The notes below the pieces were generated by a model, which did no database searches, had not been told where the DNA came from, and worked only from the letters and a program-made list of their open reading frames with translations. A program made the translations under genes and the position numbers. From Agapanthus africanus (Eukaryota > Streptophyta > Magnoliopsida > Asparagales > Amaryllidaceae), in contig JASDDO010000014.1 of the NCBI GenBank assembly GCA_030015575.1, forward strand, positions 162,969,911 through 163,033,910: a DNA stretch of 64,000 bases, read 5' to 3'. Positions 22,698 through 35,264 of this stretch are shown here, piece by piece; position 1 is the stretch's first letter; each line of letters opens with the position of its first letter.

Positions 22698-24943
22698 TGT
22701 TGGGTTACCCTTTCACCTAGTCTAGGGTTTGGTAGCATCACTCATGCCAATTTAAAAATTAGAGAGGTGCAAAGCTAACTAACCATGAATCTTGCTAGAA
22801 TTTTTAGGGTAACAAATATTGTATCACATACAAAGAAGTAAACAGATGGGGATTACAACCTTTGTAGTCCGTTCCTTCGCTTCATAAGCTCCGTGTTGAG
22901 GTCCCTTCACTGCGATCAACATGAACTCCGACTCTCGAGTGGCTCCATGAGGTAAATGAGACACCTTGCTTGTAGTCTTCATGATCTCAGATGATCTACC
23001 TTGAAGAATCTCTAACCCAAGCTTACACTTCACTAATGAAGTAATTAGAGAAGTGAACACCCTAATCTAAGTGGCTAGAATAGATGAGGATGATGAAGTA
23101 GGAATTTTACACTCTTTTGTTTTCAAGTAGGAATTTTACACTCTTTTGTTTTCAAGTTCTCACCATTTATCATCACAAACACAAAAGCTAGCAAACTTTT
23201 TTCAAGGAGCAAGAAGAAGAAGCAAAAGTTTTTGTGATGAATAATGAATAATTGTTATGGTTACTTATTCAACCATGAGTTAAGCATGAAGGGTTTTAAC
23301 TCATGTAGATAATAAACTAGAGTTAATGGTTTAGATTGGGTCAACAAATATCTACACAAAATATTAAAGCTAAAGACAAAATGAAAGCTTCATGAAGCTT
23401 CATGAAAAAGCTAACCCAAAAGCTAACCCTAATCCAAACCCTAACTAGGTTTAATCTCTAAATCATTGTTGCATATGTAACCCTAACTTGTTACAATATT
23501 ATATATCACATATACAATATATTTTGTAACAAAAAGAAAATAATACAATTAACATATATCGCATATATATCAATGTATTATCCGGTGAGAAAATGAATCA
23601 ATAAAGCGAGCTTATATTAGTTAACGTAATGTAATATATTACATATATAATATACATTAAATTATCGAATCAACACGTGATTCGACAATCCGGCTATATC
23701 GCATATAACCGACTAATATAACATGTACCGATTCATCGAATCAATACTTGATCCGATGACCCGGCTATATCACATATACCCGGCCGATATCTCATATCGT
23801 GAGAATAGAATACGGTATCTCATATCGTATTATTCTCGGTCCCGCACATATCATATATGTTCTCCTACTCCGTTTTGCCTGAGCCAGGAAACCTCTGTGT
23901 AGGACTCTAAAGAATCATCAATACGCCGGCAGTAGGTGATGATCATATCAAACACCCACAAGCTACAAGCGGTCAGCTAAACGTAATAGCCACCCAGGTA
24001 TTGAGCGATCAGAAGATCAACAAGCAAGCTTGTACATTCTCCTATGAATCCAATCAGTAACACTACCGTACAGTCCGGTCTTTTCGTCTGATATGTCGCA
24101 TATCCAGTCTAGAGGTGGTAAACGTCAGACCCCAGTAACCGATAAGTCGTGTCAATGTAAGGCTCATAACAGGTCGAGAAACTACTGATAACACTTACCA
24201 GTAGCACTCCATATCAGCCCTGGCCAGGGACTTCCAGTTATAGCCAATCGAACACAGCACAACATCAACTCCCTATACCGGGAGAGACGAAACCCATCCT
24301 ATCGTTCATTGCCTCCATGTGATTCGGGACTGTACCCAAAAGCCACCATTTTGCACGCCCTCTTGGACATGGTAAGGTGGAAATCAAAGCACGGTGGGAA
24401 TCACACAAGACTCTATGACGATCTCGGGTCTACACACTAACTTGTACCAGTGTCACCGGAGAACTGCTATCTGACGATAGGTATAATACCATCTAGGAGT
24501 TCTTGGCGAATCCGTTCAGTATACCCAGTCTCCACTGAGCACCCGTACACCATCTTTGATGTCAAACACCGATGGATATGGGATCATCCATCGCCCATCA
24601 TATGGGTCAAGATGCGTATACGCTAGTCTACTCTGGAGTATCGATGCCCTGTTTCGATACTCCCTCGACTAGGAACAGTTATAGAATGTACTCTTTGACT
24701 ACCCTGGCCCCATTAGTATGATCTGCATCATAGTCCTAGTAGTCGAGTACATATCCTAAGGGCTTTATCAACATGTGAGAGCAAGACAGTAAACTAATAC
24801 AAGTCAACATGTTAAGATAAAGTGAAACCAAATAGCATACTATCATGTCGAGCAAGAAAGTCCTCTCTATATATATCCAAACATCCACTATAATATACAT
24901 CATATGTACAACAATGGACTCTAGGGCATATATATAACTAACA
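22698..24943 (-). repeat. 3' LTR of the outer Copia element
   Basis: It is bounded by TGTTGGG at the left and CTAACA at the right (TG...CA in either reading). Just inside the right border the minus strand reads GTGGGAGAT, the polypurine tract. On the minus strand its first several hundred bases align, at roughly 80% by eye, with the LTRs of the nested Copia element, so the two are the same family but different subfamilies. Confidence 0.85.
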
Positions 24944-25143
24944 ATCTCCCACTTGTACTAAGGCCAGCTGTTGTAGTATCTCATACCCAACATCCCGAAG
25001 AGTCTCTCAAACTGTGTCTGAGGAATGGCCTTCGTGAGTGGATCCACAGTGTTTTCTTTCGTATCAACTCTCCTGACCTCGATCTCCCGGCGATCAACTA
25101 TCTCCCGGATCAGGTGATACCGCCTCAGAATATGTCTGGACTT

Positions 25144-27078
25144 CTAATGGGACCTGGGTTTTTTGGCCAAAGCCACAACTTCATTGTTATCACAATACAA
25201 AGGTATTGGATGCTCAATGGACGGAACCACTCCAAGTTCAGTGATGAACTTCATCCAGACAGCCTCTTTGGCAGCATCGTTGGCAGCGATGTATTCAGCC
25301 TCCATCATCGAGTCTGCAACGGTTTCCTGTTTGGAACTCTTCCAACACACGGCCCCTTCATTGAGGGTAAAGACAAATCCCGAGTGCGACTTAGAGTCGT
25401 CCTTATCACTTTGGAAGCTCAAATAGGTAAAGGACTCCACCTGGAGTTCACCGTTACCATACACCAAGAACATCTCCTTAGTCCTTCGTAAGTACTTGAG
25501 AATGTTCTTCACAGCTGTCCAGTGACTCTCTCCAGGATCTGCTTGATACCTACTCACTACACTTAGTGAGTATTCTACATCGGGTCTGGTACATAGCATC
25601 GCATACATGATAGAGCCTACTGCCGAAGCATAGGGTATCTCATGCATGTGAGCTCTTTCCAAATCAGTCTTGGGAGACATCTCTTTGGAGAGAGTGGGTC
25701 CAGAGATCGTGGGTTGGTTCCCACGCTTGGATTCTTCCATACTAAACCTCTTTAGTATGGTGTCAATGTACCTGGATTGGGACAATCCCAGTATCCGTTT
25801 AGATCTATCTCTATAGATCTTAATTCCCAAAATGCAGGAGGCATCACCTAGATCTTTCATTGAGAATCTATGTGATAAGAAGAGCTTGACCGAGTGCAGC
25901 ATAGGAACATCATTTCCTATCAGGAGTATGTCATCAACGTACAATACGAGGAAGACAACCTTACTCTCTGCAACCTTCTTGTAAATATAAGGTTCATCTA
26001 TGTTTTTGATGAAGTCAAACGCTTTGACTATAATATCAAAACAGATGTTCCAACTCTGCGATGCTTGCTTTAACCCGTAGATGGATTTAAGCAGCTTGCA
26101 CACCTTTCCGCTGCTCCCACTGTCTACGAAGCCCTCTGGCTGAGTCATGTACACGCACTCTTCTAAATCACTATTTAGAAAAGCGGTCTTAACATCCATC
26201 TACCAGATTTTGTAGTCATGGTATAAAGCAATGGCAAGTAGGATCCGGATGGACTTAAGCATAGCCACTGGAGAAAAGGTTTCGTCATAATCCATACCTG
26301 GTCGTTGACGAAAACCCTTTGTAACAAGTCTAGCTTTGAAAGTCTCCACTTTTCCATCTACACCAAATTTCTTCTTAAAGATCCATTTGCTCCCAATGGG
26401 TTTTACCCCTTTAGTAGCAACTTCCAAAGTCCATACTTTGTTGGTGTACATGGATTCCATCTCAGATCGCATTGCATCCAGCCACTTCACAGAGTCCCCA
26501 CTCGTGACGGCCTGCTCAAAGCTAGTCAGGTCATCATCTTCCATGATGCAATCCTCGCTCCCACCATCAACGAGAAAACCGTAGTATCTCTCAGGTGGAT
26601 GAGAAACCCTACTAGATCGGCGGAAAGGCTGGGGTTCGTTGAGAACTACTGAATCCTCTGGTTCCCCTAAATCTTCAGTTGCAGTTTGTGTCGCTGGAAC
26701 TTCTTCCAGTTCTACCTCCTTACCACAAATTTCCTTTGCAAGAAATTCCTTTTCTAAAAGGGTGGCATGTCGAGAAACAAACACCTTTTGTTCCTCAGTG
26801 TGGTAGAAGATATACCCTTGTGAGTTCTTGGGATATCCTACAAACTTGCATAGGACAGACCCTGCCTCGAGTTTGTCCGGATTGTGCCTTTTGACATAGG
26901 CCGGACAACCCCATATCTTAACATACTTAAGTGATGGTCTCTTCCCCTTCCATATCTCATATGGAGTGGTAGGCACTGATTTGGTAGAAACCATATTCAA
27001 TAGGTGTATGGCTGTCTTAAGCGCATACCCCCAGAAAGAAATAGGCAACTCAGCATTGCTCATCATAGAGCGCACCAT
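25144..27078 (-). pseudogene. Copia integrase C-part, RT and RNase H (outer element)
   Basis: Two adjoining open frames are seen. The 26200-27078 frame (292 residues) starts with the end of the integrase (ELPISFWGYALKTAIHLLN, KTPYEIW-like KSVPTTPYEIWKGK). It continues through the acidic linker into the RT N-part (VWTLEVATKGVKPIGSKWIF, KARLVTKGFRQRPGMDYDET). The 25144-26199 frame (351 residues) holds RT proper (MDVKTAFLNSDLEECVYMTQ, SIYGLKQASQSWN, catalytic LYVDDILLIGND) and RNase H (SKQETVADSMMEAEYIA, DNNEVVALAK). All are diagnostic of Ty1/Copia. It is nearly open throughout. Confidence 0.93.
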
Positions 27079-27082
27079 ATCT

Positions 27083-27087
27083 AATAG
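27083..27087 (+). other. Target-site duplication AATAG, left copy
   Basis: AATAG here and at 37492-37496 flanks the nested Copia element exactly at TG and CA ends. It lies within the integrase coding region of the outer element. Confidence 0.95.
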
Positions 27088-29312
27088 TGTTAGTTATATA
27101 TATGCCCTAGAGGCCATTACTATACATAGGATGTATATTGTAGTGGATACTTGGACATTTATAGGGAGGACTTTCTTGCTCGACATGATAGTACGCTATC
27201 TGGTTGCTCTTTACTTTAACGTGTATACTGATTGTCTCTCTGTTACATGTTGGTAAAGCCCTTAGGATGTGTACTTGACTACCTGGACTATGATGCGGAT
27301 CATACTAGTGGGGACATGGTAGTCCATAAGTACATCCTTCAAAGTCCCTAGTCGTGGGTATATCAAGACGGGGCATCGATATACCAGAGTAGACTAGCGT
27401 ATACCTTCTCGACCCATACAGATGGGCGATGGATGATCCCATATCCATTGGTGTTTGACATCAGAGATGATATACGGGTGCTCAGTGGAGACTGGGTACA
27501 CTGGACGGACTCGCCGAGAACTCCCAGATGGTATTATACCTTACGTCAGATGGCAGTTCTCTGGTGACACTGGTACAGATTAGTCTGTTGACCCGAGATC
27601 GTCATAGAGTCTTGTGTGGTTCCCACTGTGCTTTGATTTCCACCTTACCACGTCTAAGAGGGCGTGCAAAACGGTGGTTTTTGGGTACAGTCCCGAATCA
27701 CATGGAGGCAATGAGCGATAGGAGGGGATTCGTCTCTCCCGGTATAGGGGGTTGATGTTGCGTTGTGTTCGATTGGCTATAACCGGAAATCCCTGGCCAG
27801 GGTTGCTGAGATTTACTGGTAAGTGTTACCAGTAGTTTCTCGAATTGTTATAGACCTCATATCGACACGACTTATCGAGCTATTGGGGTCTGACGTACCA
27901 CCCCTAGGCGAGATATGCAACATATCAGACGACAAGACCGGACTGTACGGTAAGTGTTACTGGTTGGATTCACAGGAGTATGAGCGGGCTTGCTCGTCGA
28001 TCTTCTGATCGCTCAATACCCGGGTGGCCGTTACGTTTAGCAGACCGCTTGCGGCTTGTGGGTGTTTGATATGATCATCACCTGCTGCCGGCGTATTGAC
28101 GAGTCTTTAGAGTCCTACACAGAGGTTTCCTGGCTCAAGCGAAACGAAATAGGAGCGCATATGAGATATGTGCGGGACCGAGAATAATACCAGTATGTGA
28201 TACTGTATTCTATTCTCGCGATGAATGTATCGATTGGTTGTATGCGATATAACCTGGTTATCGAATCAAGGATTGATTCGATAAGCCGATACATTGGATA
28301 TTAGTCGGTCACATGCGATATGACCGGATCATTAAATCAAGTGTTGATTTAATGATTTAATGCATAATTATATATTTGATATATTACTTTGCATTAACTA
28401 GTATTGGTTCACTTTAAATGCATTTTCTCACTTGCATTGCACAAGTTGTATATGTGATGTACTTTTGTGCACTTGATTGTATCATGTTTGATGATACATT
28501 ATTGCTAGGGTTTTTGTGTAAAGAATTAAACCTTGGTTAAGTAAATGGTTAGGGTTTTTATTTTATCATTCATTTATCTTTTTAATTTAGATTAAAAAGA
28601 AATGGCAAATGAAAACAAGGTGGTTTCTTTCTTTCTTTCTTTCATGAAGCTTGTTGAAGCTTCATGAAGCTTTGACCAAGTGACCATTTTGTCTTCATGT
28701 TTAACCCTAACCATTCATCTAACCTTAGTCAATTCTCTAAACTTGACCATGATTGGTTTATGATAAGTATTCTTTTATTTTCTATTTTGAAAACAACTTA
28801 TCATAACATATTCATCTTCTTCTTCTTCTTCACAAGAAGAAAAGCTTGCTTCATCAATGGTGATTTGAGCAAAAGTGTGAGAAATCCAATTCTAAAGTGA
28901 ACCCACTTCCTATTTCTTCATCCTCTACCTCTTGCCAAGTAGTATAGGGTGTTTTCTTCACAAGTTTCTTGACTTGGTGAAGTTGGAGCTTGATCTAGTG
29001 ATGCCTCAACGTAGATCATCTTCGGCATCGAAGCCGACGACCAAGCCCGCCCATTTCTCCGATGAAGCCGACGCTAGAGCCCGGGTTTTCATTTGGACAG
29101 CGAGGAGACTTCATTGCGGAGCTATGGAGGTGGAGCACCGGATCTACAAAGGTTGTATTTCCGTTCTTTTAGTTAAATTGTTAACTAGTTGCATGTGTTC
29201 GCCTAAAATTCTAGTTAACGATCCGTATTAGGGTTTCTCGGCACTTGTAATTTTTGAAATTGGCATGGTTGATGCCTTGTGAGACCTCATTAGTGTGCCT
29301 AGGAACCCTACA
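27088..29312 (+). repeat. 5' LTR of inner Copia
   Basis: TGTTAG...CCTACA, 2225 bp, nearly identical to 35265-37491. It includes short CTTTCTTTC microsatellite runs (about 28626-28645) and a TTCATGAAGCTTGTTGAAGCTTCATGAAG inverted stretch near 28643. Short open frames in it are also present in the other LTR and are not genes. Confidence 0.96.
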
Positions 29313-29313
29313 G

Positions 29314-29325
29314 TGGTATCAGAGC
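29314..29325 (+). other. Primer-binding site, tRNA-iMet type
   Basis: TGGTATCAGAGC starts one base after the 5' LTR. It is the standard initiator-methionine tRNA site of plant Copia elements and fixes the + orientation. Confidence 0.95.
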
Positions 29326-29509
29326 CTAGCTAGAGCCTTAGGCGATGCGTAGACGGAATTAGAAGTCCGATCGAATCAAAACCCAAACCCAAATTTGCTC
29401 TCTGGACAATTTTGAAAAACTGGGCTTTTCCAAATTAAAAATATGCAGAAAAACCAGCAGAAGATTATAAGAATTACTGAGAAGCCCGTACCCCTGAATC
29501 CACCAAAGT

Positions 29510-29556
29510 GCGGCGGAACCGCGGCATTAGCATGGCTAATGCGGCGGTTCCACGGC
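29510..29556 (+). repeat. GC-rich leader hairpin of inner Copia
   Basis: The arms 29510-29531 and 29535-29556 pair at 19 of 22 positions with a 3-base loop ATG. The arms contain GGCGGAACCGCGGC, closely like the GC motif of the Gypsy-like insert. It lies about 195 bases downstream of the primer site. Confidence 0.85.
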
Positions 29557-31819
29557 CATGTGGTCATTTCTTGTGTTAAATTTTGCACAGTAATTCTTAG
29601 TTTGCAGTGCTGGTTTTCCTGGGAATTTTTAATATTTTTTCAAGAGTTGAATTTTCTGGGTTGTATTGGGGTCTCGCTGTTTCGACCGGATTGTCTAATT
29701 TTGTCAGTGTGTGTTTTTCCGGATATTTTTGAATATGTTAAAAAGTTCGATCGGATATAAATACCCACCTTTTCCCCTGTCGGGAAATCTCCAAGTGTTG
29801 GATTTTTTCGTGTTTTAAAGACGTTCTAAGTAGTGCAAGTAACGCGATGGACCCTCTAGAAGACAACAAACCTTAACTCGATTATGTGACCGTCTTGAAC
29901 TGCCCTTTGAACCTTCGGGTTTGGGGCAGTACGGCGTGCCACATGTGAGGCGTTGGCTTGACCCTTCTACGGCTGGACCGTTGGTACTGAGGCACGAACT
30001 GAATGTTTTTAGACTTATTTCATGTGTTGGACTATATCGGGAAAACTTGGGTGTTCGTTTGTTCGATCGAAAAGTTTAACATTTTCTATTTATCCGGAAT
30101 GTGATACAATAATTGGAATTCACAAGTAGTTATGAGATAACTGAATGAATGTTATAAACATAGCACTTTAGTCTCACTTGATCGGTTGCCACGGAATTTT
30201 GATGTGATCAAAACTCCGTCGCAATCACGTAGCGTACGCGGATACTCGCCGGGTAAACTTAATAAACAGCCTCACTCCATAGCCCCGACCAAGTGACTGT
30301 AGGAGAACCCCGTCGCCGAAAGCATCCGTTCGGGTGCTCGCGGCAGCGGTGTTCCGCCTTGGTGCACTTCGTCAACGGCATAGGGGGTGCGGCCGTCTAC
30401 TGAAGTTTGCGACGAGTATTCGATCAGGATGTCGGGAATCCTGTTGAATTGCCCGACTTGATATTGAAAAGTATTTTCGATAATGAGACTAAAATGCGGG
30501 GTTTATAATTGTTAGGCATGCGATGTCTAAGGAATTCATTTGATTAGGCATGCGATGTCTGTGCAGGTTGCGGATTCCAACTGTTGTAGTTTTACACTTT
30601 CTTTTCTGTGACCGTAAGTATAATATGTGATATCGCCGGTTTCGTTGCTATATGTCAACGACAATTGGGATGCGTATGTTTACTTACGTTGATGACATGT
30701 GATGTTATGTGTTGCTGGATATGTTATATTGGATCGTCGTGTTTGAATAGCCGGGGGTTTTTATGTGAGATGAGTGTTTTCATTTTCATTCATGTAAAAA
30801 CTTGTATGTAATATTCTTTTATTGGGACACTTCCAGGTTGCGGAAGATGTCACCCTTTGTATATTATTTACTTTTCCGCACTAGGATAGACCCAAGGAGG
30901 GGAGCACAAGTAACCGGGTTCTGGAGTCCAGTGGGAGACCAACTCGAGGAGTCGAGTCCGGGTCTCCTAACTCTAGAATTGGTAGGGTTGCTTGCCGCTC
31001 TCGTAGGGGTCTAGGGGTGTGGGTTTGGCTATTCATCACGACCGCAGAATCCGTATTTTATACTGGCTCGTATTGAAAACACGGATGTCCTAGTATATCC
31101 AATATTTCATATGATTCTTCTGCTGCGATTTCTGTGATGTGATCATGTGATGTTCTGTGATAGATACTGTATATAGTATATATGATATATTATATAGACG
31201 TTACTTATGTTTTACACCCGCGCTAGCCCTGCCCTGCTCTGCCGTTAGTTACCTAACCTAACGGTGCACGAGGGGACATCGTGGCGAATGCGGATGGCAT
31301 AAGTGTACGTCGTATTTATCTGTGATGTTTAGGTACTTAAATGATGGGACTTCATTAATGTGATTAATGAAATAAAAGAAACCTAAGATGTTGTAGAATT
31401 GAATTTCAAAATTAAAACAGGTAGCTACAGTTCTTGCTTTGCACAGAGGTATATGTGATATATCCTGCACCTTATTCGATAAGGAAAGGACCGAGATCCC
31501 TTCACCGGGAGTGACTCCTTTAGCAATAACTGGTTGATGCTACACACTCGGTTTGTCTTCTGATTGTTTTTAAGAGTTTTTGCTTTGCACAGTGATATAT
31601 ATGATATATCCCGCACCTCATTCGACGAGGAAAGGGCCGACGATCCCTTCACCGGGAGTGACCCCTTTAGCAAAACTAGAAAAGCCTCAAAAGCACTCCA
31701 TTTTAAAATCATTTGATTCTACAACGATATCAAGTTCATTACGCAATAGGTTTTCAGAAAAACCTGTCGTAGCCCTCCGTCATTTCAGATAAGTTGTATA
31801 TAGTATTCGTGCTGCATTT

Positions 31820-32011
31820 GTTGGCTTTCGTCAAGGTGCAGTGTGCGGTAGCTATATGCTGCTTATCTGCTGCATACGATGCGATTGGATTAGGATAGTC
31901 GTGCGGCTTTGTTGGCTTTCGTCAAGGGTCGTGCGCGTGGGTTTAATTCAATCAAGAAATATACGGGTTGAACTTGACTAGCGGGCTGTGGTTTGTTGGC
32001 TTTCGTCAAGG
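31820..32011 (+). repeat. Three copies of a 17-bp motif in Copia leader
   Basis: GTTGGCTTTCGTCAAGG occurs at 31820-31836, 31911-31927 and 31995-32011, spaced 91 and 84 bases apart with unrelated sequence between. Inverted copies lie at about 39088, 39172 and 39263 in the outer element. Confidence 0.85.
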
Positions 32012-32495
32012 TCATAGCACGTTAGGGGCAAAATATTATCGGGAATTTCAAATGTTGAAATTTGCAATGAGATTGCATACCTTCTATGAGATAGTTGGAT
32101 CCCGATACCCGCTGCGAGTAAGAGTTACTCCTGGGAGAGTTTTATACATTACAATTAGCCGATCAAGTAGGTGTCTAGAAAGGTGTTAACGAGGTTACGC
32201 CTCTGGGAAAACGAGGTTTACATTAATTAGGTTCGTGCGAAAGCACGGGGGACCTCCCTCAAAGTACCGACACTGGCCTGGCTGAAAGATTGGCGAACTA
32301 GTAGTGTGTAATTAATCCCGGCTAGTCTTTCCTTTTAAGATTTGAAGGAAGATTTGATAAAACCAGTGGGAGCTATCCTGATTAGATAAAATTATAACCA
32401 ATCTATTCTTGCAAGAGCGCACGCTGAGTGTTTTCTTCTCTCTCTCTCCAGGTAGCGACCATATCACGCCTTAATCAAGATAATAATACGGAATA

Positions 32496-35200
32496 TTGAC
32501 CGAACCCGCTTGTTATACTGAGCTGGGGAACGTTGGTCCTGCTCCAACTTATAATTGTTATAAGACAGAGCAGGAAATAGGGGAATACCAGATTTCCCAT
32601 GCCGCCCAAACGAAGAAAGTGCATGCTGATGCATCATCTTCGGGTGTGTTCATTACAAAGAACTGTTTCTCAAATATCCTCTACGTCCTGGGTATTTGAT
32701 ACCGGATCAGGATCCCAGATATGTAATCTGTTACATAGGGCTACAGATAGGTAGAGAACTGAGAACGGGTGATAAGTTTCATGAGGCAGAAAACGGGGCA
32801 AGTGTTGCAGCCAAGTCTGTTGGTCACTGTCACCCTGTATTCCAAATACATTGATTCTGAACGAATGTTATTAGATACCGAACCTGATATAAAAAATCAT
32901 ATCAGTCTCTTTATTAGTAAAGAAAGGATATAATTTTGTATTGTTGGATAATGTTTTGAACATTTCCTATATCAAAAGTTGATCGGTTCAGGCACGTTAT
33001 CTAAAAAGCATTGATGTTCTAAATCAAACTACAGTTCTTAGTATACGAAACACACACAAGAGAAAGAGTTCAGAAATGAACGAATCCTTCTTGAGGCATT
33101 GTAGACTGGGTCATATCAATGCGATCCGACTGGCTGAAGTTACATTTTAGATGCATATTTAAATCAGTTTGAATTTACATCTTGTGAAACTTGCCAGTCA
33201 TGTCACAAAGATAAGATGACCATAGCTCTGTTTATTGGAAACAGAGAAAGAGTTGGTGAACTCTTGGGATGATACATGTTGATGTATGAAGGTCCCCTGT
33301 CTACGCATACCAAGACCGGTTCTTTGTACTTCATTACATTCTCTGATGATCTCTCAAGATTCAGACATATGTTCCTGTTGAAAGACAAGTCCGAACCTTC
33401 TGAGATATTCACAGAATATAAGCTAGAAGTAGAGAACCAATAGAGGGTATAAGTATTATGTCCTTTGATGTGATCGAGGAGGAGAATACTTGAGCACGGA
33501 AATCCTAGACATATTCTAAAGGAGAATGAGATTCTCTCTCAGCATTACTCCTCCGTATACACCAAAGCAAGATGGTATATCGGGGCGGAGCAATAGCACC
33601 CTATGTGATATGGTGTGCTCTATGATGAGTACTACTGTGTTTCCTATTTCCTTTTGGGAGTTATGCACTTGAGAAGCTGCATACCTATTGAATAGGGTTC
33701 GAATCAAATCAGTTGCCTACCACTTCATATGTGATATGGAAAGGGAAGAGCCCATATCTTAAGCTAGTTAAGATTTGGGATTGTCCGGCCTATGTCTAAA
33801 AGCAAAATCCGGACAAGCTCGAGGCAAGGTCAGTTATGTAGAACTGGAAATGTTTCAGCTATACAAACTACAGCAAATGATTTGGTAGAACTGAAGGATT
33901 CAATAGTAACCAACGAACCTCAGCCTCTCCGCCGATCTAGTAAGGTTCCTCACCCACCTGAGAGATACTTCGGTTACTCTATGACAGTGGGAGCGAGGAT
34001 TGCATCATGAAATGATGACCCAACTAGTTTCGAGCTGGCCATCAGGAGTGGGACTCTGTAAGAATGGCTGGATGCTTAGCGATCTGAGATGGAATCCATG
34101 TACACCAACAAAGTATGGACTTTGGATGCTATATCTGAAGGGTTAAATCCCCATCAGGAGCAAGTATATCTTGAGAAGATTACTTGGTGTAAATGGAAAA
34201 GTTGAGACTTTCAAAGCTAGACTTGTTAAAGCTTTTCGTCATCGACCAGGCGTGGATAATGATGAAACCTTTTCAAGTGGCTATGCTTAAGTCCATCCAG
34301 ATCCTACTTGCCACGGCTACATACCATGACTACGATATCTGGCGGTTGGGTGCCATGACTGCTTTTCTAAATGATATTTTAGAAGAGAACGTCTATAAGT
34401 ACACAGCCAGAGGGCTTCGTAGACAGTGGGAGCAGCGGAAACTTGTACAAGATGCTTTATAGGATAAAGCAGGTATCGCGGAGTTAGAACATCTGTTTTG
34501 ATGTTTTAGTCAAAGAGTTTGACATCATCAAAATGGTAGATGAACCTTGTATAAACAAAAAGGTAGTAGGGAGTATAGTGACGATCCTCGTAGAGTACGT
34601 GGATGACATGCTCTTGATAGGGAAGGAGTTTCCTATGCTACGCTCGGTCAATCTCCGCTTATCAAAATGATTCTCCATATAGGATCAATGTAATACCTCC
34701 TAAATCCTGGGTTTTGGATCTATGAGATAGATCTAATTGGATGTTAGGATTCTCACTAGTTGTAGTGAGATGGTATCAATTGATTCTGGGGAGAATCACT
34801 GGAAAGGTTCCAGAGTGATAAGGACGACTGAATGTCAGTCACAGGCATTGTCTTTACCCTCAGTAAAGGGATGGTATGTTGGAAGAGTTCCAAGCTAGAT
34901 ACTGTGGCATACTAGACGATAAAGGCTCGATACATCGCTACTTAAGATGCTACCAAAGAGGCAGTCTGGATGTATGTTTGTTCATGAGATGAACTTAGTT
35001 CCTCCCATTGTGTGACAATGGAGTTGTGGCTTATGCCAAGGAACGTCCATCCCATCAGTGATCCAGACATATTCTGAGGCAGCATCACCTGATCATGGAG
35101 ATAGTTGATCTCCAGGGTGATCGAGGTTAGGAGAGTAGACTCAGAGGACAACACGGAGGATCCACTCACAAAGGCCTTTTCCCAGAAGAGAGACTTTTAT
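32496..35200 (+). pseudogene. Decayed Copia pol of inner element
   Basis: The traces are collinear with the outer element's pol. A TEPACYTELGNVGP start and ASSSGVF protease-proximal segment lie at 32496-32700. GAG-pre-integrase and integrase traces follow (about 33050-33600), then an acidic linker (LVELKDSIVTNEPQPLRRSS at about 33870-33960), RT (34190-34680) and RNase H (34830-35190). It is heavily broken, with dozens of interruptions. Confidence 0.85.
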
Positions 35201-35264
35201 GGGATGGTTGAGTATGAGATACTGCAACCACTGCTATCAGATGGCCCTAGTGCAAGTGGGAGAT

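Larger units (their letters stand above)
29326..32460 (+). other. Long leader of inner Copia, no gag seen
   Basis: In place of gag there are 3.1 kb without a convincing coding frame. The stretch contains a strong GC-rich hairpin (29510-29556), a gene-free stretch 29600-31250, and two copies of a module with GATATATCC(T)GCACC and CTTCACCGGGAGTGAC (31450-31530, 31590-31690). It also has three copies of GTTGGCTTTCGTCAAGG (31820, 31911, 31995). The same modules occur, inverted, in the outer Copia element at 39085-39640. Confidence 0.75.

Noticed and set aside
23400-23470. Telomere-like CCCTAA units
   Set aside because: There are only a few scattered copies (also near 5330 and 11460), with no tandem array.
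28697-29231. Small frames of 67 and 99 residues as genes
   Set aside because: Both recur at 36876-37410 because they lie in the two copies of the Copia LTR; no domain or independent signal.
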